Positions 1 through 8,842 are shown, numbered from the stretch's first letter. The stretch: DNA of 64,000 bases from Romboutsia_C sp015668195 (GCF_015668195.1 NZ_JADPFC010000008.1:10622-74621), one strand, 5' to 3'. Program-made: numbers and translations. Notes: generated by a model not told the origin, from the letters alone.

Positions 1-437
1 AAGGCAAGACTACCATCAGATAATTTTATATCAACTTCTTCACTTTGCAGGTAATTTTTTATAAAATCCCCAATAAACATATTTTGATCATTTTCACCTA
101 CATTAGGTAGTTCAATTTCATCTTTTATTCCGGGGTTTTTTACTATTATTTTATCTGATTTGTATTCAATAGTTTTACCTTTTAAATGTTCTGGTGATAC
201 TAACTCTAATTTATAATTATCTGGCTTATTATAATTATGAATAAATACGTAATTATGTGAACTCTTATTGCCAACTACTTCTACTTCAGCCCTACATGTG
301 TATGAATCAATTTCAGCTATTACCTTTTGAAATTCTTCATAGGCCTCTTCTTTAGTTAATTGCCTTTTTTGGCAACCTACAATAATAACTAGCATACTTA
401 TCATAAGCACTGCTAGTAGCGTTAGCTTACTTCTCAC
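1..437 (-). CDS. gerS: GerS-like germination lipoprotein (3' part outside window)
   Basis: About 145 codons are visible before the window edge. The start is GTG at 437, preceded by AGGAGG at good spacing. The N-terminus is short, basic and hydrophobic and ends in a lipobox (I-V-G-C), so this is an exported lipoprotein. The next residues (about 25-145) look like a LolA/LppX-type lipid-carrier beta fold (SYTCRAEVEV, then short beta strands). In C. difficile a lipoprotein of this type, GerS, works with the amidase CwlD to make cortex muramic-delta-lactam and lies next to acpS and a CBS gene. The same acpS-CBS-lipoprotein order here is the main reason for the name. The assignment rests on context and fold, not on an alignment. 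Confidence 0.65.
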   Translation of the reverse strand, partial: MRSKLTLLAVLMISMLVIIVGCQKRQLTKEEAYEEFQKVIAEIDSYTCRAEVEVVGNKSSHNYVFIHNYNKPDNYKLELVSPEHLKGKTIEYKSDKIIVKNPGIKDEIELPNVGENDQNMFIGDFIKNYLQSEEVDIKLSDGSLA

Positions 438-458
438 AAAATCCTCCTATATTAATTC

Positions 459-920
459 TTATTCATTATACATAGCTCTGATTATATCGTATCTACATAT
501 AATTCCTTTTAATTTATGTTCTTTATCTACTACTGGAACTCTATTTACCGATTTCTTTATCATAATGTTAGCTACATCATCAAAGTTATCTTCTTCATTT
601 ACAGTTACTATATCAGTTGACATTAAGTCCTTTACTTTGTATGCTGCTACTTCTTTAAATTCTTCTTCCATTTTTTTGTAATCATCTAAAAATATTAACC
701 CTTGGAAAAAGTTAATTATATGAGGAGCTTCTACATGCTGTTCTTTCTTCATTATATCTGTCTCAGAAATAATACCTACTACCTTATTATCTTCATCTAC
801 TACAGGTACCCCTCCTATTCTTTCTTTAATTAGTAACTTTGCAACATTAACTATACTTTCTTCTCTATTTACTACTATTACATCTGTTGTCATTATGTCC
901 TTAGCTATTTTATTGTTCAT
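459..920 (-). CDS. Tandem CBS-domain protein
   Basis: This 153-residue soluble protein consists of two CBS motifs (about residues 8-62 and 92-150), each ending in the typical (R)VPVVD...GII pattern. A linker of about 30 residues (FFQGLIFLDDYKKMEEEF) separates them. CBS pairs usually bind adenine nucleotides or S-adenosylmethionine and act as energy sensors. No catalytic domain is attached, so the target is unknown. The gene begins 4 bases after acpS ends, with SD AAGGAG, and is followed by the gerS-like lipoprotein gene, so the three look co-transcribed. Confidence 0.85.
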   Translation of the reverse strand: MNNKIAKDIMTTDVIVVNREESIVNVAKLLIKERIGGVPVVDEDNKVVGIISETDIMKKEQHVEAPHIINFFQGLIFLDDYKKMEEEFKEVAAYKVKDLMSTDIVTVNEEDNFDDVANIMIKKSVNRVPVVDKEHKLKGIICRYDIIRAMYNE

Positions 921-924
921 AATA

Positions 925-1305
925 TCACTCCTTAATTATAGTTATAGCATTAGCTACCGCATATTCTTTACAATGAGATATAGATACTTTTATTTCTAAA
1001 ACATTATAGTCTATGCATATCTTCTCTAAATTATTATAGGTTTTAACTATAGGCTTTCCTATTTCATTCCTTAATATTTCTATATCTTTAAAATTAAAAT
1101 TTCTTATCCCTGTCCCTAAAGACTTGCTTATAGCTTCTTTTGCTGAAAAATTCCCTGCTATACTTTCAACTCTAAAATTATTAGATTTAAAATACTCTAT
1201 TTCATTTTCCGTAAATATTTTTTCTAAAAATCTATTATTTTTATTTATAGCTTCTTTTATTCTTCCTATCTCCACTATATCTATACCAATATCTAATATA
1301 TTCAT
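925..1305 (-). CDS. acpS: Holo-[acyl-carrier-protein] synthase
   Basis: The 126-residue enzyme transfers 4'-phosphopantetheine from CoA to the serine of acyl carrier protein, which activates fatty acid synthesis. The N-terminal GIDIVEIGRI carries the metal-binding Asp, and NFSAKEAISKSLG is the conserved F-(S/A)-x-KEA motif with the second metal ligand. Length is normal for bacterial AcpS. SD CGGAGG precedes the ATG at 1305. It is the first gene of the acpS-CBS-gerS group, separated from the ATP synthase operon by its terminator. Confidence 0.95.
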   Translation of the reverse strand: MNILDIGIDIVEIGRIKEAINKNNRFLEKIFTENEIEYFKSNNFRVESIAGNFSAKEAISKSLGTGIRNFNFKDIEILRNEIGKPIVKTYNNLEKICIDYNVLEIKVSISHCKEYAVANAITIIKE

Positions 1306-1469
1306 AGATGCCTCCGGTTCCTATTATAGTATTATTTTATTGCGTATATATAAATATATTCAACTCAACATTATAAAATCCTGTCATATGCCTATTATAA
1401 TACTACAGTAGAATTATTTTTAATAGATTTATTAGAATTTTCTATTAGTACTGATGTTTTTCAAAATAA

Positions 1470-1496
1470 AAAGACTAGAGTTTAACTCTAGTCTTT
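1470..1496 (-). terminator. Terminator of the atp operon
   Basis: Perfect 11-bp stem (1470-1480 with 1486-1496), 5-base loop, followed by a U-tract on the minus strand. It begins 2 bases after the atpC stop codon. Confidence 0.9.
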
Positions 1497-1498
1497 TT

Positions 1499-1759
1499 TT
1501 ATAACCACTCTGCAGATTCAGTTAAAATAACAGCTTGTTCTTTTTCAACTTGCATGAATCCCCCAGATATTTTTGCTTCTTTAAATTTACCTTCTTTTTT
1601 TAGACGTAGAGTTCCATCAGATAATCCTGCAACTAAAGGTCTATGGTTTTTTAATATACCTCTGTCTCCTTCAGTAGTTCTAACTATTATCATCTCTGTT
1701 TTATCTTCATAGAAGATTTTATCAGGAGTAACAATTTTAACCGCAAATTCGCTTGCCAT
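1499..1759 (-). CDS. atpC: F1Fo ATP synthase epsilon subunit, short form
   Basis: The 86-residue protein covers only the N-terminal beta-sandwich of epsilon (EFAVKIVTPDKIFYED, TTEGDRGILKNHRPLVAGL, then GGFMQVEKEQAVILTESAEWL at the end). This domain binds gamma and the c-ring. The usual protein of about 130-140 residues continues into two C-terminal helices that bind ATP and inhibit hydrolysis. Here the stop codon follows directly and the operon terminator starts 2 bases later, so no lost exon or frameshifted tail can lie downstream. The shortening is therefore natural rather than an annotation error. It is the last gene of the operon, 2 bases after atpD. Confidence 0.92.
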   Translation of the reverse strand: MASEFAVKIVTPDKIFYEDKTEMIIVRTTEGDRGILKNHRPLVAGLSDGTLRLKKEGKFKEAKISGGFMQVEKEQAVILTESAEWL

Positions 1760-1761
1760 TA

Positions 1762-3156
1762 TTATCTACTCTCCTTCGCTTTTGCAACTGCCTCTTCTAT
1801 ACTTCCTACGAATAAGAATGCTGATTCTGGTAAGTTATCATGCTTACCTTCTAATATTTCTTTGAAACTTCTTACAGTTTCTTTAACAGGTACATACTTA
1901 CCTTCAAATCCTGTGAATTGCTCAGCAACTGTGAAAGGTTGAGATAAGAATCTCTCTATCTTTCTAGCTCTTTGTACTGTTATCTTATCTTCATCAGATA
2001 ATTCATCCATACCAAGTATAGCTATTATATCTTGAAGTTCTTTATACTTTTGAAGTATAGATTGAACAGCTACTGCAACTTCATAATGTTCTTTTCCAAC
2101 TACAGCTGGATCAAGTACTCTAGATGTAGACTCTAATGGGTCAACAGCTGGGAATATACCTAGAGACGCCTTTTGTCTAGATAAAACTGTTTTAGCATCT
2201 AAGTGTGTGAATGTTGTAGCTGGTGCTGGGTCAGTTAAGTCATCGGCAGGTACGTATACAGCCTGAACTGATGTTATAGACCCTTTATTTGTAGATGTTA
2301 TTCTCTCTTGTAATTTACCCATCTCAGTAGCTAGTGTTGGTTGGTATCCAACTGCTGATGGAGTACGTCCAAGTAATGCTGAAACCTCAGATCCTGCTTG
2401 AGTGAAACGGAATATATTATCTACGAATAATAAAACGTCTTGTCCTTCTTGATCTCTGAAGTGCTCAGCCATTGTAAGACCAGTTAAAGCAACTCTCATT
2501 CTTGCTCCAGGTGGCTCGTTCATTTGTCCGAATACTAGAGCAGTCTTGTTTATAACTCCAGATTCGCTCATCTCACCGTAAAGGTCATTACCTTCTCTTG
2601 TTCTTTCCCCAACACCTGCGAATACTGATATACCACCGTGTTGAGTAGCTATGTTGTTTATAAGCTCTTGTATAAGAACTGTCTTACCAACTCCGGCTCC
2701 ACCGAATAGACCGATTTTACCACCTTTTAAGTATGGTGCTAGTAAGTCAACAACTTTTATTCCTGTTTCTAGTATTTCAACACCTGGCTTTAATTCGTCA
2801 AATGCTGGAGCTTCTCTATGTATAGGACTCTTAGGAGCATTTTTTGGTGCTTCCTTACCATCAACTGGTTCACCTAATACATTGAATATTCTTCCTAAAG
2901 TTTCGTCTCCTACAGGTACACTTATTGCAGCTCCTGTATCAACAACTTCCATACCTCTTACAAGTCCATCAGTAGAACTCATCGATATACATCTAACTGT
3001 GTCATCACCAACATGTTGTGCAACTTCTATAACTATTTTTTTATCTCCGTGCTTTATCTCTAATGCATTTAATAGATTAGGTAAGCTTTTTTCATCATCG
3101 AACTTTACGTCAACAACTGGACCGATAACCTGAACTATTTTACCTACATTTGCCAT
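1762..3156 (-). CDS. atpD: F1 ATP synthase beta subunit
   Basis: This 464-residue catalytic subunit makes or hydrolyses ATP at the alpha/beta interface. The Walker A motif GGAGVGKT is at residues 152-159, followed by the GERTREGNDLYGEM segment with the catalytic Glu. The DELSDED sequence is near residue 395, as in all beta subunits. SD AAGGAGG precedes the ATG. It is 15 bases downstream of atpG and 2 bases upstream of atpC. Confidence 0.98.
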   Translation of the reverse strand: MANVGKIVQVIGPVVDVKFDDEKSLPNLLNALEIKHGDKKIVIEVAQHVGDDTVRCISMSSTDGLVRGMEVVDTGAAISVPVGDETLGRIFNVLGEPVDGKEAPKNAPKSPIHREAPAFDELKPGVEILETGIKVVDLLAPYLKGGKIGLFGGAGVGKTVLIQELINNIATQHGGISVFAGVGERTREGNDLYGEMSESGVINKTALVFGQMNEPPGARMRVALTGLTMAEHFRDQEGQDVLLFVDNIFRFTQAGSEVSALLGRTPSAVGYQPTLATEMGKLQERITSTNKGSITSVQAVYVPADDLTDPAPATTFTHLDAKTVLSRQKASLGIFPAVDPLESTSRVLDPAVVGKEHYEVAVAVQSILQKYKELQDIIAILGMDELSDEDKITVQRARKIERFLSQPFTVAEQFTGFEGKYVPVKETVRSFKEILEGKHDNLPESAFLFVGSIEEAVAKAKESR

Positions 3157-3171
3157 GTCCTAACCTCCTTA

Positions 3172-4029
3172 TTATTGAGCTGAAGAAGCTCCCGCAACTA
3201 TCTCAGATATTTCCTGAGTAACTGCCGCTTGTCTTGCTCTATTGTATTGTAACTCTAAATTAGATATCATTTCATTAGCATTGTCTGTAGCTGATTCCAT
3301 AGCAGTTCTTCTTGCTGCTTGTTCTGAAGCATAAGCTTCAGCTATACCTCCATATATTCTTCCTGAAACATACTTAGGTACTATAAAACCAAGTACAGCA
3401 TCTGGAGAAGGTAAATATTGAACAGAAGCTCTACTATTCTTCTCTTCTTTATCTTTATCTACTGCTATTGGTAACAATCTAGTTACTCTTGGCTCTTGAC
3501 TTAATGCTGAGACAAATTCTGTATATATTAACTTAACTTCATCTATATCTCCGTTTTGATAAGAATCCATTATAGTATTAGATATTTCGATTATATCTTC
3601 ATACTTAACATCTTCAACAGAATCTATTGATCCGACTAAATCAAAAGATCTCTTGCTAACAAATTCTTTTGCTTTTTTTCCTATAGCTACAACCTTAACA
3701 TTATTAGAACCTTGAGTTTCTGCAACTAATGCTTTAAATACATTCGAGTTGTATCCTCCTGCAAGTCCTCTATCTCCTGCTATAACTATATAACATTTAT
3801 TTTTAACTTCTCTTTCTTTGAGAAATTCACTTTTAACTCCACTCGTATTCTTAGCTATATTTTGAACAGCTTCTTGTAAAGTATTAAAATATGGCTTAGA
3901 ACTTTCTGCTCTTTCCTTAGCTTTTCTAAACTTTGAAGAAGCAACTAATTCCATAGCTTTAGTTATTTGCTTAGTATTTTCAACACTGGCAATACGAGTT
4001 TTAATTTCTTTCATTCCAGCTCCTGCCAA
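3172..4029 (-). CDS. atpG: F1 ATP synthase gamma subunit
   Basis: This 285-residue rotor shaft of F1 has the signature N-terminal helix IKTRIASVENTKQITKAMELV and a C-terminal helix ending ITQEISEIVAGA-like (TQEISEIVAGASSAQ). It couples c-ring rotation to catalysis. The start codon is TTG at 4029 with GGAGGT 8 bases upstream, giving an MAGAGMKEIKTR N-terminus. The ATG five codons in is the alternative, since it also has an AGGAG 5 bases before it. Confidence 0.96.
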   Translation of the reverse strand: MAGAGMKEIKTRIASVENTKQITKAMELVASSKFRKAKERAESSKPYFNTLQEAVQNIAKNTSGVKSEFLKEREVKNKCYIVIAGDRGLAGGYNSNVFKALVAETQGSNNVKVVAIGKKAKEFVSKRSFDLVGSIDSVEDVKYEDIIEISNTIMDSYQNGDIDEVKLIYTEFVSALSQEPRVTRLLPIAVDKDKEEKNSRASVQYLPSPDAVLGFIVPKYVSGRIYGGIAEAYASEQAARRTAMESATDNANEMISNLELQYNRARQAAVTQEISEIVAGASSAQ

Positions 4030-4056
4030 TTGGGTTACCTCCTTTTTTAAAAAGGA

Positions 4057-5559
4057 TTACGCTTCTATAACAAATTTCTTCTTGAAATCGTTTATAGCGT
4101 TTGTTAATTCTTGAGTGAAATCTCCATTCGCAAGAATTTTTTCTCCTATTTGTGGATAATTAGCATCTATGAATTCAATTAATTCTGCTTCAAATCTCTT
4201 TACATTGTTTACAGGTATATCTGCTAATAAGTCGTTTACAACTGCAAATATAGCTATTACTTGGTCTTTAACGTCCATAGGTTGATGTTCACCTTGTTTT
4301 AGAACCTCAACTATTCTTTCCCCTTGAGCAAGTCTCTTCTTAGTATCTTCATCTAAATCAGATCCAAATTGAGAGAATGCTGCAAGTTCTTTATATTGAG
4401 AGTAAAGAAGTTTTAATGGTCCTGCAACTTTTTTCATTGATTTTATTTGAGCAGATCCACCAACTCTTGATACTGATATACCAGGGTCAACTGCCGGTCT
4501 TATTCCTGAGTAGAATAATTCTGGTACAAGGTATATTTGTCCATCTGTTATTGATATAACGTTAGTTGGTATATAAGCAGAAACGTCTCCACCTTGAGTT
4601 TCTATTATAGGTAATGCAGTTATAGATCCTGCACCTAACTCATCAGATAATTTAGCTGCTCTTTCAAGTAATCTTGAGTGTAAGTAGAATACATCCCCAG
4701 GATAAGCTTCACGTCCTGGTGGTCTCTTAAGTAATAATGACATTTCTCTGTATGCAACTGCATGCTTAGTTAAGTCATCGTATACTATTAATACATGTTT
4801 TCCGTTGAACATGAATTCTTCACCCATAGCAACTCCTGCATATGGTGCTAAGAATTGAAGTGGTGCAGATTCAGATGCTGTAGCAGATACTACTATTGTA
4901 TAGTCCATAGCTCCGCCTTTTTCTAATGTATTAACAACTTGTGCAACTGTTGAACGCTTTTGTCCTATTGCAACGTATATACATATAACATCTTTACCTT
5001 TTTGGTTAAGTATTGTATCTATACATATAGATGTTTTACCTGTTTGTCTGTCACCTATTACAAGCTCTCTTTGTCCTTTACCTATTGGTATCATGGCATC
5101 GATAGCTTTTATTCCTGTTTGTAGAGGCTCATGAACTGACTTTCTAGCCATTATTCCTGTAGCTTCTGATTCAACTGGTCTAAATTTATTAGTGTTTATA
5201 GGTCCTTTTCCATCAACTGGTTGCCCTAGTGAGTTTACAACTCTACCTATCATAGCATCACCAACTGGAACTTGAACTATATTACCAGTTCTCTTAACGA
5301 TATCTCCTTCTTTTATTCCAGAGTCGTTACCTAATATAACTGCCCCAACCATGTCTTCTTCAAGGTTAAGAGCCATTCCGTATACTTCTCCTGGGAACTC
5401 TAATAATTCACCAGCCATAGCTTTCTCTAGCCCGTAAACACTAGCTATACCGTCCCCAACTTTTAAAACACTACCTGTATCTGTTAATTCAACTTTATTC
5501 TCATAATTTTTTATTTGCTCTTTAATTATAGAACTTATTTCTTCAGGTCTTAAGTTCAT
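4057..5559 (-). CDS. atpA: F1 ATP synthase alpha subunit
   Basis: This 500-residue, non-catalytic nucleotide-binding subunit forms a hexamer with beta. The P-loop GDRQTGKT is at residues 169-176 and the alpha signature PAVDPGISVSRVG near residue 365. The N-terminal LRPEEISSIIKEQI helix is the delta-docking segment. Length and order (between atpH and atpG) are standard. Confidence 0.98.
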   Translation of the reverse strand: MNLRPEEISSIIKEQIKNYENKVELTDTGSVLKVGDGIASVYGLEKAMAGELLEFPGEVYGMALNLEEDMVGAVILGNDSGIKEGDIVKRTGNIVQVPVGDAMIGRVVNSLGQPVDGKGPINTNKFRPVESEATGIMARKSVHEPLQTGIKAIDAMIPIGKGQRELVIGDRQTGKTSICIDTILNQKGKDVICIYVAIGQKRSTVAQVVNTLEKGGAMDYTIVVSATASESAPLQFLAPYAGVAMGEEFMFNGKHVLIVYDDLTKHAVAYREMSLLLKRPPGREAYPGDVFYLHSRLLERAAKLSDELGAGSITALPIIETQGGDVSAYIPTNVISITDGQIYLVPELFYSGIRPAVDPGISVSRVGGSAQIKSMKKVAGPLKLLYSQYKELAAFSQFGSDLDEDTKKRLAQGERIVEVLKQGEHQPMDVKDQVIAIFAVVNDLLADIPVNNVKRFEAELIEFIDANYPQIGEKILANGDFTQELTNAINDFKKKFVIEA

Positions 5560-5574
5560 GGGTTCACCACCATT

Positions 5575-6117
5575 CTAAGATATTACTTGAGATAGTATAT
5601 TTTTCATTCCTGCTAAACGAGTTTTAACAGTTCCGTCTATCTCTTCGTTTCCAAGTCTAACTAGAACTCCTCCTAGTATAGATTCATCAACGTTGTTTTC
5701 TAAAGTAACATTTTTGTTGTATTTTTTTGAAAGTTTTAACTCAAGTTCTTTAATTTCTTCTTGAGACATAGGTACTGCAGTTATTGCAGTTCCTTCTAAA
5801 ACATTGTTCTTTTCATTTAATAATGCTTTAAATGAGTTTTGTACAGCTTCTATAGCTGAAACTCTATCTTTATCTATTATTAATTTTAAGAAATTGCTTA
5901 AATTTTCACTCAACTGATTTTGAAAAACTTTATCTAATAAGTCTTTCTTTTCTCCTTTTCCTACAAGAGGAGATTTTAAAACATTATAAAAATCTTCGTT
6001 AGATTTTAATATGTTCACAACTGCCACTAATTCTTCGTTTAAGCTAGCAGTTGTGTTAGTTTCTTCTCCTACTTGAAATAAGGCTTCAGCATATCTACTC
6101 GCGACTACATTCATCAT
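5575..6117 (-). CDS. atpH: F1 ATP synthase delta subunit
   Basis: The 180-residue peripheral-stalk protein links alpha to the b subunits. N-terminal VASRYAEALFQVGEE and C-terminal GGVLVRLGNEEIDGTVKTRLAGM are family signatures. Its start overlaps the atpF stop by 4 bases, indicating translational coupling. Two ATGs lie in tandem (MMN); either may be used. Confidence 0.96.
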   Translation of the reverse strand: MMNVVASRYAEALFQVGEETNTTASLNEELVAVVNILKSNEDFYNVLKSPLVGKGEKKDLLDKVFQNQLSENLSNFLKLIIDKDRVSAIEAVQNSFKALLNEKNNVLEGTAITAVPMSQEEIKELELKLSKKYNKNVTLENNVDESILGGVLVRLGNEEIDGTVKTRLAGMKNILSQVIS

Positions 6118-6614
6118 TTAGCTTCGCCTACCTCTTTTATAAAGTTATCTATTAAATCCTTGTGCTTAGATTTATCTATATCTTTCTCAATAACTTTAGA
6201 TGCTGCTAATAATGCTATATCAGATATATCGTTTTTGATTTCATTCATAGCTTTTTGTCTTTCTTGTTCTATATCTTTATTAGCTTTTTCTCTTATATTT
6301 TGTGCTTCATTTTTAGCATTAGCTATCATTTCAGATTCTTTTTGCTCTGCTCTTAATGTAGCTTGTTTTATTATTTCTTGACCTTCATTTTTAGCTGAGA
6401 TTATCTTTTCTTCATATTCTTTCTTTAAAGATAAACCTTCTGTCTTAGCAACTTCTCCTTGTGCTAAGTTTTCTCTGATGTCTTTTTCTCTAGCTTCGAT
6501 TATTCCTAATACCGGTTTGAATAAAAGTTTCTTTAATATTACAAATACTAGGAATGTATTTATAAGCTGGAATATTAATTCATATGATATGCCTATAAGT
6601 GGCTTAAATTCCAT
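6114..6614 (-). CDS. atpF: Fo ATP synthase b subunit
   Basis: This is a 166-residue stator protein. One N-terminal membrane helix (about residues 10-32, ELIFQLINTFLVFVILKKLL) is followed by a long charged coiled coil rich in E, K and A that forms the peripheral stalk. SD GGAGG precedes the ATG by 7 bases. The gene overlaps atpH by 4 bases and lies about 100 bases downstream of atpE. Confidence 0.96.
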   Translation of the reverse strand: MEFKPLIGISYELIFQLINTFLVFVILKKLLFKPVLGIIEAREKDIRENLAQGEVAKTEGLSLKKEYEEKIISAKNEGQEIIKQATLRAEQKESEMIANAKNEAQNIREKANKDIEQERQKAMNEIKNDISDIALLAASKVIEKDIDKSKHKDLIDNFIKEVGEAK

Positions 6615-6711
6615 ATGTTATCCTCCTTCCTACTAATCACAATTCGTAAGTAGGAGATGGCTCTCCCCATCTCCTATTTACAAAATTTCTTAATATTCAT
6701 TCATAATTTCC

Positions 6712-6957
6712 TTACATTAATGGATTAGCAAATAGAAGGATTATTGCTATAACTAGTCCGTATATTGCTGAAGACTCTGCTACTGCTGCTCCAAGTAACA
6801 TTGTTTTTATTATATCACCTTGTGCTTCTGGTTGGTTTCCAACTGCTTCTGCACCTTTACCTGCTGCGAATCCTTGTCCTATTCCTGCTCCTATACCTGT
6901 TGCAACTGCGATACCTGCTCCTATAGCTGAAGCTGCTGCTATTATAGCTGTTTCCAT
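6712..6957 (-). CDS. atpE: Fo ATP synthase c subunit, Na+-type ion site
   Basis: The 81-residue hairpin of two membrane helices forms the rotor ring. The ion site reads Q28 in GIGQG and V59-A-E61-S62-S63 plus Y66 in helix 2. These align one-for-one (offset 4) with Q32, V63, E65, S66, T67 and Y70 of the Na+-translocating Ilyobacter tartaricus ring. Proton-type c subunits normally lack the Gln/Ser pair. I therefore infer sodium coupling. The loop RQP-type sequence is NQPEA. SD AAGGAGG is strong, consistent with the high copy number of c. Confidence 0.96.
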   Translation of the reverse strand: METAIIAAASAIGAGIAVATGIGAGIGQGFAAGKGAEAVGNQPEAQGDIIKTMLLGAAVAESSAIYGLVIAIILLFANPLM

Positions 6958-7014
6958 AATTACTTCCTCCTTAGAAATTCTAATTTTTTAAAATTTTGAC
7001 TATTTAATATTTTT

Positions 7015-7719
7015 TTATTCTGTTGCTGCACTTCCTACGAATACCATCGTTAACATTATGAATATAAATGACTGTAATAATCCAGCAAATATATCAAAAT
7101 ATAAGTGCAGTGGTACTGGTATTATTAACTGACCAAAAGGTATTGTAACACCTGGGATTAATGTTGATAGATATCCCAAGAAGTCATATAGTAAAGCCAT
7201 TATAACGGCTCCACCAAGTATATTACCAAATGGACGGAAACTTAGTGAAACTGGTTTCGCTAATTCTCCTATTAAGTTAAGTGGTAATAACAGTGGGTTT
7301 GGTTCTAATAATCCTTTGAAGTATCCTGGACCATTAAATTTAACACCTGCATAATAAATCATAACGAATGTTATTAATGACCATGCTAATGTAGTATCTA
7401 AATCTGTTGTAGGTGATCTAAATCCTAATAATCCTATTAAGTTAGAAACCGCAAAGAATAAAAATAAACTTCCTATGTACGGAACCACATTTGGCATTCT
7501 TTTTACAGTTTCCTTACCCATAGTATCTTCTACTAATTTAGCAAGCCCACCTATAGCAAATTCTAAGAATATTTGCAATTTACTTGTTGGAACTTTCTTT
7601 AGGTTTCTTGTCATTAAGTAAGAAGCTAAAGCAAGCCCTGCAAGTATTAACCAACTTGTTACTACGGTTTCACTTAATTTAAAGTTACCGAAAAATATAA
7701 CCCATTTTGCTTGGCTCAT
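7015..7719 (-). CDS. atpB: Fo ATP synthase a subunit
   Basis: This 234-residue protein with about five or six membrane helices forms the ion half-channels beside the c-ring. The essential stator arginine is R162 in LSFRPFGNILGG; P141-L150 (NPLLLPLNLI) and the C-terminal helix complete the a/c interface. SD AGGAGG. The gene ends 57 bases before atpE. Confidence 0.97.
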   Translation of the reverse strand: MSQAKWVIFFGNFKLSETVVTSWLILAGLALASYLMTRNLKKVPTSKLQIFLEFAIGGLAKLVEDTMGKETVKRMPNVVPYIGSLFLFFAVSNLIGLLGFRSPTTDLDTTLAWSLITFVMIYYAGVKFNGPGYFKGLLEPNPLLLPLNLIGELAKPVSLSFRPFGNILGGAVIMALLYDFLGYLSTLIPGVTIPFGQLIIPVPLHLYFDIFAGLLQSFIFIMLTMVFVGSAATE

Positions 7720-7721
7720 AC

Positions 7722-8111
7722 TTACGCCTCCTTTCTTTTGAGTTTGTCTATTAAGAATGTTTTTGTTAATATAACAAACTTAGGACTTAATAACCCTATT
7801 GCAACCCCTAATACATGTATGTATGGGGCTTTTACAGAGACAAATAGCACTACTCCTGTCACAGTCATCCTCAGCAAATATTGACCAGCTGAGTATATTT
7901 GAGCCTTAGAAACAGGCATAGTTACCGATTTTTCTATTGTTATAGCTAACAATCTAAAATTAAGTACAGCTATTATTGTACCAAATATCAACCCTAAAAG
8001 CATTTCTTTGCTAAATGTTGAAGTTATCAACAATAATATAATAGCTATAAGATCGTAAACTATAACTCCCTTTGTTACGTAGTTTATTTCATCTTGTAGT
8101 TTTGTATGCAT
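7722..8111 (-). CDS. atpI: ATP synthase subunit I (AtpI)
   Basis: This 129-residue protein has about four predicted membrane helices and belongs to the ATP synthase I-chain type found directly upstream of atpB. AtpI/UncI proteins help assemble the c-ring or stabilise Fo, and in Na+ or Mg2+ contexts a transport role has been proposed. Only 2 bases separate it from atpB. Assignment is by position and hydrophobic profile. Confidence 0.8.
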   Translation of the reverse strand: MHTKLQDEINYVTKGVIVYDLIAIILLLITSTFSKEMLLGLIFGTIIAVLNFRLLAITIEKSVTMPVSKAQIYSAGQYLLRMTVTGVVLFVSVKAPYIHVLGVAIGLLSPKFVILTKTFLIDKLKRKEA

Positions 8112-8115
8112 ATAA

Positions 8116-8343
8116 TCACTTCCTTTTTGTGTATACTATTAAAGTTTTATAAACTCCCATAAATGCTCCACCAACTCCTAATAATAAAAATACTATCATA
8201 AATATTGGTTCTGTATTGAATTTGGAATCAAAAAACTTTCCTAAAAAGGTACACCCAAATATAGGAATTAATATCATCAATCCTACTTGACTTATCAAAG
8301 AAAGCATCTTAGCTATTTCCATGTATATCTTGTGTTTACTCAT
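8116..8343 (-). CDS. atpZ: AtpZ-like small ATP synthase accessory protein
   Basis: This 75-residue protein has two membrane helices, the second containing a Gly-rich stretch (LLGVGGAFMGVYKTL) typical of AtpZ ('ATPase gene 1') proteins at the start of atp operons. It heads the operon and is 4 bases upstream of atpI. AtpZ with AtpI has been linked to magnesium supply for the synthase; this is family knowledge and not shown here. Confidence 0.75.
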   Translation of the reverse strand: MSKHKIYMEIAKMLSLISQVGLMILIPIFGCTFLGKFFDSKFNTEPIFMIVFLLLGVGGAFMGVYKTLIVYTKRK

Positions 8344-8842
8344 ACATTAGATACCTCTCTATGAATAGTTTCTTATATATTCATTAATTTTACTTATGTA
8401 CATGATTTATGAGACCCACTTAGAGCCCTTTATATAAAAAACCATATACCCTATATTACCACTTTTTCAGCAATTTTTAAACATTTTTTTATTAAATTTG
8501 ATTTTTTTTGAATTCATTTGAAGTTTTGTGAAAGCACCAATTTAAGCCATTATAGGTATATAACTTGAATAAAATGTTTTCATAAATATATTATTCAAAC
8601 TAAACAATTTCTATCCTATTAAAATAATATTTAATATATTTTTATAATATTATAATTGTTTTTGTATATTATTCTACCTATTCACTCATTTATGCATGTT
8701 TCAAGATTAATAATTAAATATTCTGATTCTCAATAATAATTTAAACTTACTAACATAATTTATAAAATTTTTCATTCAAAAGTTAACATTGTTATTTTTT
8801 ATTTTTCTTTTAATAGATATCCTTTTCCTTACTCGTTATTAA
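8344..8842. other. AT-rich gene-free stretch, atp promoter region
   Basis: About 500 bases with no supportable gene. It must hold the atp operon promoter on the minus strand. One weak candidate is TTTAAA at 8476-8481 with TAATAT at 8453-8458 (complement), spacing 17, leaving a leader of about 100 bases. The -35 match is poor. I see no riboswitch or obvious repeat. Confidence 0.4.

Noticed and set aside
1124..1411. Plus-strand hydrophobic frame over acpS
   Set aside because: Overlaps acpS, has no SD and is a reverse-strand shadow of an AT-rich gene.
2651..3133. Plus-strand open frame opposite atpD
   Set aside because: Shadow of the well-supported minus-strand gene; composition is low-complexity Ser/Pro and no SD is seen.
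8344..8842. Riboswitch or small gene before the atp operon
   Set aside because: No conserved riboswitch core or SD-supported frame can be seen; only an AT-rich spacer with a weak promoter.
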